DNA of 29,716 nt, taken from contig CAYGSU010000052.1 in assembly GCA_964352715.1 (NCBI GenBank), positions 1-29,716 of the forward strand, in the 5' to 3' direction. The notes beneath the pieces were generated by a model, which worked only from the letters and a program-made list of their open reading frames with translations, had not been told where the DNA came from and did not search any database. Shown here piece by piece: positions 1 through 8,727 of the stretch. Each line of letters begins with the position of its first letter. Position 1 is the stretch's first letter. Source of the DNA: JAVKBW01 sp964352715 (GTDB taxonomy: Bacteria > Pseudomonadota > Alphaproteobacteria > UBA8366 > Aestuariispiraceae). The translations under genes were made by a program, and so were the position numbers.

Positions 1-70
1 CGATCGCAACGGCGATCGTCAAAGCCGTGCCTTTCAGCAGCAGCGGCAGGTAGTCAATCACGACATCCAT
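1..70 (-). CDS. Amino-acid ABC transporter permease, N-terminal fragment
   Basis: Only the first 23 codons lie in the window; the gene continues past the left edge. The visible peptide begins MDVVIDYLPLLLKGTALT and goes straight into a hydrophobic segment. A short N-terminal stretch ending in LLLKGTxLT is characteristic of HisQ/HisM-type inner-membrane permeases of polar amino-acid uptake systems. It lies 64 bases downstream of the binding-protein gene on the same strand, with the ATPase gene further upstream, so the three form one transport operon. The assignment rests on this short motif and the neighbours; the HisQ versus HisM subtype cannot be decided. Confidence 0.8.
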   Translation of the reverse strand, partial: MDVVIDYLPLLLKGTALTIAVAI

Positions 71-106
71 GATCGGCCTGTTCTGATGCGGGAGCCAGAC
101 GGAAGA

Positions 107-124
107 CGGGGGCCGAAGCCCCCG
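107..124 (-). terminator. GC hairpin between binding-protein and permease genes
   Basis: A perfect 7-bp stem (CGGGGGC pairing with GCCCCCG) with a CGAA loop lies 10 bases after the stop codon of the binding-protein gene. No U-run follows on the minus strand. It is therefore better read as an mRNA-stabilising or attenuating intercistronic hairpin, of the kind that lets binding protein exceed permease, than as a full terminator. Confidence 0.5.
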
Positions 125-134
125 CCGTTACGTC

Positions 135-908
135 TTACTGACCGCCAAAGATATCGAAGTCGAAATACTTCGAATTGATTTCGGCGTAGGTGCCGTCCGC
201 CCGGATGGCGGCGATGGCGTCATTGAAGTCCGCCAGCAGTTTGTCGTCACCCTTGCGAACCGCGATGCCCGCGCCTTCGCCATGGCATTCCAGCAGGAAC
301 TGGTCGCCGCCGACAAAGTGATAGTCGGCGCCGGCATCGGTGTTCAGGAAGCCTTCAAGCGCCTGGATGCTGTCTGAAATCTGCAGGTCGATCCGGCCGC
401 TGGCGAGATCGAGGAACACTTCGTCCTGCGTGCCGTACAGCTTCAGCTCGACATCCGGGAAAGCCTTTTCCATGTAGCACTGGTGGATCGTGCCGCGCTG
501 CAGGCCGACAACCTTGCCTTCCAGGGTTTCAGCCGTCGGGTCGTAGGTCGCACTCTTCGGTCCGACGAACTTGGCCGGCGTGTTGTAGTACTTGCCGGTG
601 AAGTCGACGCGCTTCTTGCGCTCTTCCGTGATCGACATGGATGCCACGATGGCATCGTACTTCTTGGCCAGCAGGGCCGGGATAATGCCGTCCCAGTCCT
701 GTTCGACCAGCTCGCATTCGACGCCCATCTTTTCACACAGCGCATAGGCGATATCGATATCGAAGCCCTTCAGCGTGCCGTCCGCTTCCTTCCAGGAAAA
801 CGGAGGATACGCGCCTTCGACGCCGATCCGCAGCTTGTCGGCTGCCTGGGCGCTGACCGCAACGGTCAGCAGGGCCGCCGTCGCGAGAATTGTTTTTAGC
901 AGTTTCAT
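135..908 (-). CDS. Periplasmic polar amino-acid binding protein (SBP family 3)
   Basis: A 257-residue extracellular solute-binding protein of the LAO/HisJ/ArgT type that captures an amino acid in the periplasm for an ABC importer. Residues 1-22 form a classical signal peptide with cleavage expected after AQA. The mature protein begins with a beta strand and then AYPPF and GFDID (about 48-52), family hallmarks. By alignment from memory with LAO-binding protein, E31 replaces the side-chain-binding Asp11, S90/S92 lie in the ligand loop, R97 would hold the carboxylate and D179 the alpha-amino group. The acidic E31 suggests a cationic or polar ligand (Arg, Lys, His), which is inference. An AAGGAGAG ribosome site precedes the ATG. 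Its neighbours are the ATPase upstream and a permease downstream. Confidence 0.93.
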   Translation of the reverse strand: MKLLKTILATAALLTVAVSAQAADKLRIGVEGAYPPFSWKEADGTLKGFDIDIAYALCEKMGVECELVEQDWDGIIPALLAKKYDAIVASMSITEERKKRVDFTGKYYNTPAKFVGPKSATYDPTAETLEGKVVGLQRGTIHQCYMEKAFPDVELKLYGTQDEVFLDLASGRIDLQISDSIQALEGFLNTDAGADYHFVGGDQFLLECHGEGAGIAVRKGDDKLLADFNDAIAAIRADGTYAEINSKYFDFDIFGGQ

Positions 909-1050
909 GGAACTCTCCTTATGTTCACTTTACGTGTGTTTGGTCTTTCGGCCGAAGCCGTGCCTTTGTTTGTATCGAGGCGTTCGCCGCCTTCTTCCCT
1001 TCTTGGCCGGCGACTGTCGCACCACCGGTTATTCTGTCAATCAATCGCCC

Positions 1051-1827
1051 CTAATCCATCGCACGGGTCAGAAACTGTCTGAACCGGTCCGATTTCGGGT
1101 TCTGGAACACCTGCTGCGGTTCGCCGTCTTCCTCGACCAGCCCTTCATGCAGGAAGATCACCCGGTTCGACACATCACGGGCAAAGCCCATTTCATGCGT
1201 CACCACCAGCATGGTGCGGCCCTCTTCTGCCAGATCGCGCATCACCTTCAGCACCTCGCCCACCAGTTCGGGGTCGAGCGCCGATGTCGGCTCGTCGAAC
1301 AGCAGCACTTCCGGGTCCATCGCCAGCGCCCGGGCAATCGCCGCGCGCTGCTGCTGGCCGCCGGACAGATGCGCCGGGTAATAGCTGCGGCGTTCCCAGA
1401 TGCCGACCTTGTTCATGATCGCTTCGGCGTTTTCCATTGCTTCGGCTTTCGATTTTCCGAGCACATGGATCGGCGCTTCGATGATGTTTTCCAGCACCGT
1501 CAGATGCGACCACAGACAGAAGTTCTGGAACACCATGCCAAGCTTGGTGCGCAGCCGTTCCACCTGCTTCACGTTGCCGATCAGCGGGTTGCCGTCCTTG
1601 TCCGGCTTCATCTCGATGGTTTCGCCGCCGACGCTGACGCGGCCCGAATTCGGCGTTTCCAGAAGATTGATGCAGCGCAGGAAGGTGCTTTTGCCGGACC
1701 CGGAGGAGCCCAGAATGGAAATCACATCGCCGGATGACGCCGACAGCGAAATCCCTTTCAGAACTTCCAGATCGCCGAAGCTCTTGTGCAGATCCTCAAC
1801 GACAAGTGCGGCCCCGTTTGCCGTCAT
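1051..1827 (-). CDS. Amino-acid ABC transporter ATP-binding protein (HisP type)
   Basis: A 258-residue cytoplasmic ATPase that would energise uptake of the ligand bound by the downstream periplasmic protein. Visible motifs in order are Walker A GSSGSGKST (40-48), Q-loop Q101, signature LSGGQQQR (154-161), Walker B VLLFDEP (174-180) and H-loop H211. The length matches HisP/GlnQ. The reading frame stays open upstream to about 2076, but ATG at 1827 is chosen because a G-rich Shine-Dalgarno tract (GGGGGGAC) lies just before it and homology starts immediately after. The ATG at 1845 lacks such a site. The order ATPase, binding protein, permease is one of several usual arrangements. It is divergent from glnD, fitting a nitrogen theme. 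Confidence 0.93.
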   Translation of the reverse strand: MTANGAALVVEDLHKSFGDLEVLKGISLSASSGDVISILGSSGSGKSTFLRCINLLETPNSGRVSVGGETIEMKPDKDGNPLIGNVKQVERLRTKLGMVFQNFCLWSHLTVLENIIEAPIHVLGKSKAEAMENAEAIMNKVGIWERRSYYPAHLSGGQQQRAAIARALAMDPEVLLFDEPTSALDPELVGEVLKVMRDLAEEGRTMLVVTHEMGFARDVSNRVIFLHEGLVEEDGEPQQVFQNPKSDRFRQFLTRAMD

Positions 1828-2104
1828 GTTGCGAAGTCCCCCCATCGGAGGCAATCGACCTGATACCTGTTCATTTTTATCACCATCGGCTTTGTGCCGT
1901 TTGCATTGCGTTTCGATTCGTATCCGTCGAATTGGCAACGCGATGACGGTAAGCCGATAAATCGGGGCGCGCAAGGCGGGTAACGCGACAAATGTTACCG
2001 CCTTCAGTTCCGCGTGGAAAAGCATCGCGCGGCGGCTCTGGCCGGTTTTGCGCACCATGAGACGCCCCCTCGCCATTCGACCGGTGATGACCTATCTTGT
2101 GGGC
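1828..2104. promoter_or_regulatory. Divergent intergenic region of ABC operon and glnD, with two dyads
   Basis: This 277-base spacer separates two divergent genes and must hold both promoters. Two dyad elements are visible: CCGAT-AA-ATCGG at 1954-1965, and an imperfect pair GGCGGGTAAC (1975-1984) with GTTACCGCC (1994-2002) around a 9-base spacer. They could be operators or stem-loops in the glnD leader. No convincing sigma-70 or sigma-54 promoter was found by eye, and no protein is supported here. Confidence 0.35.
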
Positions 2105-4972
2105 ATGGATTTTCGCGATCTGAAGAACCGCCGCAAACTGATCGACCGCCGCGCGCTGACCGTGGCGCTGGATGAGCTTATGACTGGCGATACGCCGGAA
2201 GGCGACCGCCGGCCCGAGCGCGTGCGTCTGTTCCGCCAGGCCCTGAAAGCCGGCTATGACGAGGTGCGTCACCGGTTCAAGAAAGACCAGGACGGCGAGG
2301 CGGCGGCAACCGGCAACGCCTTTGTCGTCGATCAGCTGATCCGCTGCCTTTACGATTTCTCGACCCGCCACATGTACCCGTCGGCCAACCCGACGGAATC
2401 GGAAAAACTGTGCATTGTCGCGGTCGGCGGCTACGGGCGCGGCGAACTGGCGCCGAAATCCGATGTCGACCTGCTGTTTCTGTATTCCTACAAGCTGTCG
2501 GCCCGGGTCGAACAGGTGGTGGAGGAAATGCTGTACACCCTGTGGGATCTGGGTCTGAAGGTCGGCCACGCAACCCGCAGCGCCGCCGATTGCGTGCGCC
2601 TGGCGAAAGCCGACGACACGATCCGCACCGCCCTGCTGGAGCGCCGTTATATCTGGGGCCAGAAATCGTTTTTCACCGAACTCGGCGCCGCGCTGACCAA
2701 GGGTCTGCAGGACCGCGCCAGCACCGGGTTTCTGGAAGCCAAACTGGCGGAACGCGACAAACGGCACGAACGGATGGGCGACAGCCGTTATGTGCTGGAA
2801 CCGAATATCAAGGACGGCAAGGGCGGTCTGCGCGATCTGCACACGTTGTTCTGGATCGCCAAGGACCTGTATGCGGTTGGCAGCGTCACCGAGCTGGTCG
2901 ACAAAGGCGTGCTGACGGCGGCGGAAGTGAAACGCTTCGCCAAGGCGCAGCGTTATCTGTGGACCCTGCGCTGCCATCTGCATTACCTGACCGACCGGGC
3001 CGAGGAACGCCTGACCTTCGATGTGCAGCCGGAACTGGCGCGGCGCATGGGCTATACCGACCATGCCGGCACGCTGGGCGTCGAACGGTTCATGAAACAC
3101 TATTTCCTGATCGCCAAGGATGTCGGCGATCTGACGCGGATTTTCTGCGCCGCCATCGAGGCGCAGCACAAGAAACGCCCGCTTCTGAGCATGGCGCGGC
3201 TGCGCAGCGACCGCGATGTCGAGGGGTTTGTCGGCCGCAGCGGCTGGCTGACAATGACGACGAAGGACCAGTTCAAACAGACGCCGGCCGATATGATCCG
3301 GCTGTTCGACGTGGCCCAGCGCACCGGCATCGGCATTCATCCCGACGCCCTGAAGTCGATCACCCGCAACCTGTCGCGCATCAACCAGGCGTGCCGCGAC
3401 GACCCGGACGCGAACCGCCATTTTCTGGCGATCCTGTCTTCGCCGAAAAACCCGGAAGGCACGTTGCGCAAGATGAATGAATGCGGTCTGTTCGGCCGTT
3501 TCGTGCCGGATTTCGGGCGTGTCGTCGCGCAGATGCAATACGACATGTACCATGTCTATACGACCGACGAGCACACCATTCGCGCCATCGGCATCATCAG
3601 CCGCATCGAGAACGGCGAGCTGGAAGCCGACCACCCGCTGTCGACCCGCATCATCAAGACCATTTCATCGCGCGAGGTTCTGTATGTCGCCGTGCTGCTG
3701 CACGATATCGCCAAGGGGCGCGGCGGCGACCATTCGGTGATCGGGGCCGATGTGGCGCGCGAACTGTGCCCGCGCCTTGGCCTGAGCGAGGAACAGACGG
3801 AAACCGTCGCCTGGCTGGTGCTGCATCATCTGGCGATGTCGGAAGCGGCCTTCAAACGCGATATCGACGACCCGAAAACCATCGTCGATTTCGCCTCGCT
3901 GGTACAGTCGGTGCAGCGGCTGCGGTTGCTGACCTGCCTCACCGTCGCCGATATCCGCGCCGTCGGCCCGAATGTCTGGAACAACTGGAAGGCCTCCCTG
4001 CTGCGCAAGCTGTATGACGCGGCGGAGGATGTGCTGAGCCAGGGTCTCGACGTACGCGGGCACGAAGAACGGGTGGCCGCTGTGCGGGAAGATCTGGCGG
4101 CGCGACTGTCGACATGGCCGGAGGAGGCCCGCGACCGGCATATCGCCCGCCTGCCCGCCGGCTATCTGCTGGCCAACGACCTGCCGCATCTGGCGCATCA
4201 GGCGGAAATCGTCGCCGAGGCGGAACGCCATGAGCAACCGCTGGGACTGAATGTCCGCGTGCTCGACGGCATGGACGTCACCGAGGTCACCATCGCCGCG
4301 CCCGACCATCCGGGCCTGTTTTCAAGGCTGGCCGGCGCGCTGGCGGTGTGCGGCGCGACGATTGTCGATGCCAAGATCGCCACCTTCAACGACGGCCTGG
4401 CGCTCGACGTGTTCACCGTGCAGGACATCGATGGCGGTGCGTTCCGCTCGTCCGCCAAGACCGCGCGGCTGTCGGTGCGCATCGACCAGATACTCGGCGG
4501 CAAGGTGAAGCCGCTGGAGGAGCTGGAAAAACAGCGCAGCAGCCTGCCGAGCCGCACCGATGTTTTTCTGGTGCCGCCCCGGGTGATCATCGACAACGAG
4601 GCGTCGAACACCCACAGCGTGGTCGAGGTCAATGGCCGCGATCGGCCCGGCCTGCTGTACAGGGTAACCAACGCGCTGTTCAAGATCGGCCTGCAGATTT
4701 CAACGGCGAAGATTTCCACCTTCGGCGAACAGGTGGTCGACGTGTTCTACATCAAGGACGTGTTCGGCATGAAGGTGACCCATGCCGGCAAGTTGCGCCA
4801 GATTCAGGAAACGCTGCTGGACGTGCTGAAGGAGTCCGACCCGTCGCAACAGCAGGCGACAGGAGGCCCGGTCGACCGGCGCGACAGCGCCACCCGCATG
4901 GCCGTGCGCGAGGAATGGGCGCACCGCGACGACCTGGCGTCACCGACCGACACGGTGGAAGCCGCGGAATAG
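2105..4972 (+). CDS. glnD: GlnD, PII uridylyltransferase / uridylyl-removing enzyme
   Basis: A roughly 955-residue bifunctional sensor of glutamine that uridylylates PII proteins when nitrogen is scarce and removes UMP when glutamine is plentiful. Order of domains: nucleotidyltransferase with GGYGRGE (about 107-113) and the metal-binding D-V-D of KSDVDLL (about 121-123); a helical PII-uridylyl domain; an HD hydrolase domain with LLHDIAKG (H533, D534); and two C-terminal ACT domains that bind glutamine (HPGLFSRLAGAL near 735, RPGLLYRVTNAL near 845). The start is uncertain: in-frame ATGs at 2057, 2087 and 2105 all lack a strong ribosome site. I chose 2105 because conserved sequence (RNRRKLIDRRAL) follows at once; the alternatives add 6 or 16 residues. 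Followed by murJ, a conserved alphaproteobacterial arrangement. Confidence 0.97.
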   Translation: MDFRDLKNRRKLIDRRALTVALDELMTGDTPEGDRRPERVRLFRQALKAGYDEVRHRFKKDQDGEAAATGNAFVVDQLIRCLYDFSTRHMYPSANPTESEKLCIVAVGGYGRGELAPKSDVDLLFLYSYKLSARVEQVVEEMLYTLWDLGLKVGHATRSAADCVRLAKADDTIRTALLERRYIWGQKSFFTELGAALTKGLQDRASTGFLEAKLAERDKRHERMGDSRYVLEPNIKDGKGGLRDLHTLFWIAKDLYAVGSVTELVDKGVLTAAEVKRFAKAQRYLWTLRCHLHYLTDRAEERLTFDVQPELARRMGYTDHAGTLGVERFMKHYFLIAKDVGDLTRIFCAAIEAQHKKRPLLSMARLRSDRDVEGFVGRSGWLTMTTKDQFKQTPADMIRLFDVAQRTGIGIHPDALKSITRNLSRINQACRDDPDANRHFLAILSSPKNPEGTLRKMNECGLFGRFVPDFGRVVAQMQYDMYHVYTTDEHTIRAIGIISRIENGELEADHPLSTRIIKTISSREVLYVAVLLHDIAKGRGGDHSVIGADVARELCPRLGLSEEQTETVAWLVLHHLAMSEAAFKRDIDDPKTIVDFASLVQSVQRLRLLTCLTVADIRAVGPNVWNNWKASLLRKLYDAAEDVLSQGLDVRGHEERVAAVREDLAARLSTWPEEARDRHIARLPAGYLLANDLPHLAHQAEIVAEAERHEQPLGLNVRVLDGMDVTEVTIAAPDHPGLFSRLAGALAVCGATIVDAKIATFNDGLALDVFTVQDIDGGAFRSSAKTARLSVRIDQILGGKVKPLEELEKQRSSLPSRTDVFLVPPRVIIDNEASNTHSVVEVNGRDRPGLLYRVTNALFKIGLQISTAKISTFGEQVVDVFYIKDVFGMKVTHAGKLRQIQETLLDVLKESDPSQQQATGGPVDRRDSATRMAVREEWAHRDDLASPTDTVEAAE

Positions 4973-5059
4973 AGACCGCCGGCCCGGCAATGCGATGCCG
5001 CCTTCTTTTGGCCGCAAGAATCGTCTATTGAACCAGTCTGGTAGTAGGCGGTTCCTTTC

Positions 5060-6625
5060 ATGACATCACTTCTCAGATCGATCGCAACGGTCGGCGGCTG
5101 GACGATGATCAGCCGCGTCCTGGGCTTCGTGCGCGACGTGATGATCGCCAATGTGCTGGGCGCGGGCATGATCGCCGATGCGTTCTTCATCGCCTTCAAG
5201 TTCCCCAACCTGTTCCGCCGGCTGTTCGGCGAAGGCGCGATGAACGCCGCCTTCGTACCGCTCTATGCCGGACGGCTGGAAGGCGAGGGCGCGGACGCCG
5301 CGCGCGCCTTTGCCGCCGATGTCGCCGCCATGCTGACCGCGTGGTCATTGTTCCTGACGCTCGCCCTGATGGCCGCGATGCCCTGGGTGATGACCGTGAC
5401 GGCGCATGGTTTCGTCGACCAGCCGGACAAGTTCGATCTGACGGTGGAACTGGCGCGCATCACCTTTCCCTATCTTCTGTTCATGGTGCTGGCGGCCTTC
5501 CTGTCCGGCATGCTGAATTCCATCGGCAAGTTCGCCGCCGCCGCCGCCGCGCCGGTCATTCTGAACATCGTTTTCATCACCGCCCTGCTGATGATCCATT
5601 TCGGCCACGCCACCCTGCCCGGCCAGACCCTGGCCTATGCGGTCGCGGTATCGGGCGCGTTGCAGTTTCTGATGCTGGTGATGGCCTGCCGCAAGCAAGG
5701 CATCATGCCGTCACTGCCAATCCCCAAACTGACAAAAGGCGTCAAACGGCTGCTGATGCTGATGGCGCCGGGGGTTCTGGGCGCGGGCGTGGTGCAGATC
5801 AACGTATTGGTCGGCGACATGCTGGCCACAATGCTGCGGGAAGGATCGGTTTCCTTCCTGTATTACGCGGATCGGGTAAATCAGCTGCCGCTGGGCGTTG
5901 TCGGCACGGCCGTGGGCATCGCGCTGCTGCCGCTATTGTCGAGGCAGTTTCGCGCCGGCGATGTTGCCGCCGCCACCGACAGCATGAACCGGGCTCTGGA
6001 AGTCTGCATGATCCTCACCGTGCCCGCCGCTGTGGCTCTGGTCACGATGCCGGAAGCTATCGTGACCGTGCTGTTCCAGCGCGGTGCGTTCGATGCCGGC
6101 GATACCGCGGCGACATCGGGCGCGCTACGCGCCTTCGCGCTGGGCCTGCCTGCCTATGTTCTGGTGAAGGCGCTGGCGCCGGGATTCTTCGCGCGCGAAG
6201 ATACCACGACGCCGGTCCGGGTCGCGATTGCCTCGATGGCATTGAACCTTGTTCTGGCGATCAGCCTGATGCAGGTCCTGGACCATGTCGGGATCGCGCT
6301 GGCGACCGCCATCGCGGCCTGGATGAATGCCGGGTTGCTGGCTTTCATCCTTGCCCGGCGCGGCCTGTTCCGCATCGATGCGCGGTTGCGGCGGGTGATG
6401 CCGCGGCTGATGCTGAGCGCTTTCGGCATGGGCGTCGCGCTGTATTTTGGTGCCGATGCGGCCGCCATGCTGCTGCAGGATGGCGAGGCGGTCCGCATAG
6501 CAGCCCTGGCCGGGCTGATCGTCGGCGGCATGATCGTCTATGCCGTTCTGGTTCAGATCACCGGCGCGGCGGATTTCCGTGAACTCGGGCGGATGCTTAA
6601 ACGGCCGGCGAAACCAACTTCCTGA
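5060..6625 (+). CDS. murJ: MurJ, lipid II flippase
   Basis: A 521-residue inner-membrane protein of the MOP exporter superfamily that moves lipid II across the membrane for peptidoglycan synthesis. The N-terminus carries the family's most conserved blocks, SRVLGFVRD and NLFRRLFGEGAMNAAFVP. Hydrophobic helices run throughout, about 14, with a basic C-terminal tail. Length is normal. The ATG follows an 87-base spacer after glnD with no strong Shine-Dalgarno; a weak dyad (GAACC at 5030, GGTTC at 5050) lies in that spacer. The glnD-murJ-trpS order is common in alphaproteobacteria; here trpS is displaced by an inserted minus-strand gene whose stop codon lies 8 bases beyond the murJ stop. Confidence 0.96.
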   Translation: MTSLLRSIATVGGWTMISRVLGFVRDVMIANVLGAGMIADAFFIAFKFPNLFRRLFGEGAMNAAFVPLYAGRLEGEGADAARAFAADVAAMLTAWSLFLTLALMAAMPWVMTVTAHGFVDQPDKFDLTVELARITFPYLLFMVLAAFLSGMLNSIGKFAAAAAAPVILNIVFITALLMIHFGHATLPGQTLAYAVAVSGALQFLMLVMACRKQGIMPSLPIPKLTKGVKRLLMLMAPGVLGAGVVQINVLVGDMLATMLREGSVSFLYYADRVNQLPLGVVGTAVGIALLPLLSRQFRAGDVAAATDSMNRALEVCMILTVPAAVALVTMPEAIVTVLFQRGAFDAGDTAATSGALRAFALGLPAYVLVKALAPGFFAREDTTTPVRVAIASMALNLVLAISLMQVLDHVGIALATAIAAWMNAGLLAFILARRGLFRIDARLRRVMPRLMLSAFGMGVALYFGADAAAMLLQDGEAVRIAALAGLIVGGMIVYAVLVQITGAADFRELGRMLKRPAKPTS

Positions 6626-6633
6626 ACGCCGCT

Positions 6634-7503
6634 CTAGAAGAAGTGATAGTACGCGGCGACGGCACCGGCGATGCCGACGGCCCACAGCGCATAAACAATC
6701 CGGTAATACAGTTTCCTGCCGCGTTTCTCGCGGGCGTCTCTTTCTTTATAATAGGCGGATTTGTCGTAGGAATCGTCATCGCCCTCGCCGTCCCCGCCGG
6801 CCGGTTCCGCCGCCTGCGTGAATGCTGCAGGATCGTTCGGCGTGGTTTTCCGCTCCTTCCTGTTTGCCGGCCCCTGGATTGCGCCAAGAGCCTCCCGCTC
6901 ATCCGGCGGAATGATATCGGTCGTCATTTCGAACCAGGCTGTCTTTTCGAACGGGCGGTCAAGGGCTTCCGAACCCACGAAATCCGGCCCGCCCAGCTTC
7001 CGGAAAACCTTCAGGACGTCGTCAACATCCCACATCGCCGGCATCTCCGATTCCTCGGGCAGCGGGGCGCCGAGGACGAAACATTCCGCCGCCTCGGCGT
7101 ATTCCGTCCTCATGGCGTAGCGAATGGCCGCACCGTCTGCGTCCGTCACCAGAAAGCCGTCGCCGTAGCCGCTGCCCGCGAAATCGATCTGAAACGCGCG
7201 CGCACCGAAATGCTTCGCCAGCCGCATCGTATAACCGTAATCGGACAGCGGAAATTCCCAGGGTGTCGCGAGAAAAGTCCAGCCGTCGACGACAGCAATC
7301 AGAAACGGGCCGGACCGTTCGCCCCCGCCTGACGCCATGACCAGGTCGTCGAACGTTGCGGGATTTGCATGGACCGACTCCTCATCGTCCGGGATCGGAT
7401 CGCCGATCCGTTTCGTGTACAGATCGGGCGTCGCCGTCAGCGCCTCGAAATGGTCGCCTTCGATGGCGATAAACGCGATCAGTTCGTCGGGTGAATAGGC
7501 CAT
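6634..7503 (-). CDS. Unrecognised protein with C-terminal membrane anchor
   Basis: A 289-residue protein I do not recognise. ATG at 7503 is chosen because ACGGAG lies 6-7 bases upstream; the frame extends further but without support. Residues 1 to about 190 look like a compact soluble domain rich in acidic and aromatic residues (DGWTFLATPWEFPLSDYGY about 75-93, then GSGYGDGFLVTDADGAAIRYAM). This pattern vaguely recalls immunity-type or SUKH-like folds, but I cannot claim that. Residues about 215-262 are a charged, low-complexity linker. The last 25 residues (LYYRIVYALWAVGIAGAVAAYYHFF) form a single transmembrane helix ending at the stop codon, so the protein is probably tail-anchored with its bulk in the cytoplasm. 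It sits head-to-tail against murJ and divergent from trpS, interrupting a conserved cluster. Confidence 0.85.
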   Translation of the reverse strand: MAYSPDELIAFIAIEGDHFEALTATPDLYTKRIGDPIPDDEESVHANPATFDDLVMASGGGERSGPFLIAVVDGWTFLATPWEFPLSDYGYTMRLAKHFGARAFQIDFAGSGYGDGFLVTDADGAAIRYAMRTEYAEAAECFVLGAPLPEESEMPAMWDVDDVLKVFRKLGGPDFVGSEALDRPFEKTAWFEMTTDIIPPDEREALGAIQGPANRKERKTTPNDPAAFTQAAEPAGGDGEGDDDSYDKSAYYKERDAREKRGRKLYYRIVYALWAVGIAGAVAAYYHFF

Positions 7504-7596
7504 CGGTCGGCTCCGTCTGCTGCTATTTTTGGATGCAGCACCCACTCTACTCGTATTTCAGGTGGTCGTTCAATCCGCTCCCGCCACACCGCCAGC

Positions 7597-7625
7597 TTGA
7601 CGCGGCAAGCACACCGCATCATAAC
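7597..7625 (+). promoter_or_regulatory. Candidate sigma-70 promoter for trpS
   Basis: TTGACG at 7597-7602 and CATAAC at 7620-7625 are separated by 17 bases, 37 bases before the trpS start codon. The match to TTGACA/TATAAT is good at -35 and moderate at -10. It lies in the 158-base divergent spacer shared with the unrecognised minus-strand gene. Confidence 0.45.
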
Positions 7626-7661
7626 CGCCGCGCAGGATGTTGAGTTAAGGGGTGACCTTCC

Positions 7662-8678
7662 GTGAGCGCATCAACAAAGAATCGCATTTTTTCCGGTATC
7701 CAGCCGTCCGGCAACCTGACGCTGGGCAATTATCTGGGCGCGATCCGCAACTGGGCCAAATTACAGGACGACTACGACTGCATCTACTGTCTCGTCGACC
7801 TGCATGCGATCACCCTGTTTCAGGAACCGGAAACGCTGCGCCGCAACACCCGCGAAGTCGCCGCCGGCATCATGGCCTGCGGCATCGACCCGACAAAGCA
7901 TATCCTGTTCAACCAGTCTCAGAATCCCGACCATGCGGAACTGGCCTGGTATTTCAACTGCGTCGCCCGGATGGGCTGGCTGAACCGGATGACCCAGTTC
8001 AAGGAAAAGGCCGGCAAGAACAAGGAAAACGCCTCGACCGGCCTGTTCGTCTATCCGAACCTGATGGCCGCTGACATTCTGGCTTACCGCGCCACCCATG
8101 TGCCGGTCGGCGACGACCAGAAGCAGCATCTGGAGCTGGCCCGCGACATCGCCCAGAAATTCAACAACGACTGGAAGGTCGATAACTTCTTCCCGGTCAT
8201 CGAACCGCTGATCCTGGGCGAGGCGACGCGGGTGATGAGCCTGCGCGACGGCACGGCCAAGATGTCGAAATCCGATCCGTCGGATATGAGCCGCATCAAC
8301 CTGACAGACACGTCGGACGACATCGCGAAGAAGATCCGCAAGGCGAAAACCGATATGGATCCGCTGCCCGACAGCAAGGACGGGCTGGAAGGCCGGCCGG
8401 AAGCGCAGAACCTTGTCACTATCTACGCCGCGATGACCGACCGGTCTGTCGATGCGGTGCTGGCGGAAGTCGCCGGCAAGCAGTTTTCCGAATTCAAGCC
8501 GCTGCTGGCCGATGCGGCGGTCGCGCATCTGGCGACGATTACCGGCGAAATGCGCCGGTTCATGGCCGATCCGGCGGAAATCGATTCAATCCTTCATGTC
8601 GGTGCGGCGCGGGCGCGGGAAATATCAGCCCCGATTCTGGCTGAGGTGCGCGATCTTCTGGGGCTTGTTCATCCCTGA
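7662..8678 (+). CDS. trpS: Tryptophanyl-tRNA synthetase
   Basis: A 338-residue class I aminoacyl-tRNA synthetase that charges tRNA-Trp. The first catalytic signature appears as PSGNLTLGNYLG (15-26), where TLGN replaces HIGH as usual in this family. The second is KMSKS at 200-204. Length matches bacterial TrpS. The start is GTG at 7662, supported by AAGGGG about 8 bases upstream and by conserved sequence (FSGIQPSG) beginning 10 residues in; no ATG fits. It stands third after glnD and murJ in the conserved order. No clear rho-independent terminator follows: a run of seven T lies at 8704-8710 but without a good stem. Confidence 0.97.
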   Translation: MSASTKNRIFSGIQPSGNLTLGNYLGAIRNWAKLQDDYDCIYCLVDLHAITLFQEPETLRRNTREVAAGIMACGIDPTKHILFNQSQNPDHAELAWYFNCVARMGWLNRMTQFKEKAGKNKENASTGLFVYPNLMAADILAYRATHVPVGDDQKQHLELARDIAQKFNNDWKVDNFFPVIEPLILGEATRVMSLRDGTAKMSKSDPSDMSRINLTDTSDDIAKKIRKAKTDMDPLPDSKDGLEGRPEAQNLVTIYAAMTDRSVDAVLAEVAGKQFSEFKPLLADAAVAHLATITGEMRRFMADPAEIDSILHVGAARAREISAPILAEVRDLLGLVHP

Positions 8679-8727
8679 TTTCAGCAACTATTACGGTTCG
8701 AATTTTTTTACACACCCTGCAGCGCCA

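Noticed and set aside
945..957. TTCGGCCGAA palindrome as terminator of the ABC ATPase gene
   Set aside because: No U-run follows on the minus strand, and the binding-protein gene downstream is probably in the same operon.
1880..3634. Long minus-strand open frame opposite glnD
   Set aside because: It mirrors the codon structure of glnD; the peptide is rich in His, Arg, Gln and Ala with no domain, whereas glnD is intact on the other strand. High GC makes such frames common.
5341..6582. 413-codon plus-strand frame inside murJ
   Set aside because: Arg/Gly-rich out-of-frame translation of murJ, which is complete in its own frame.
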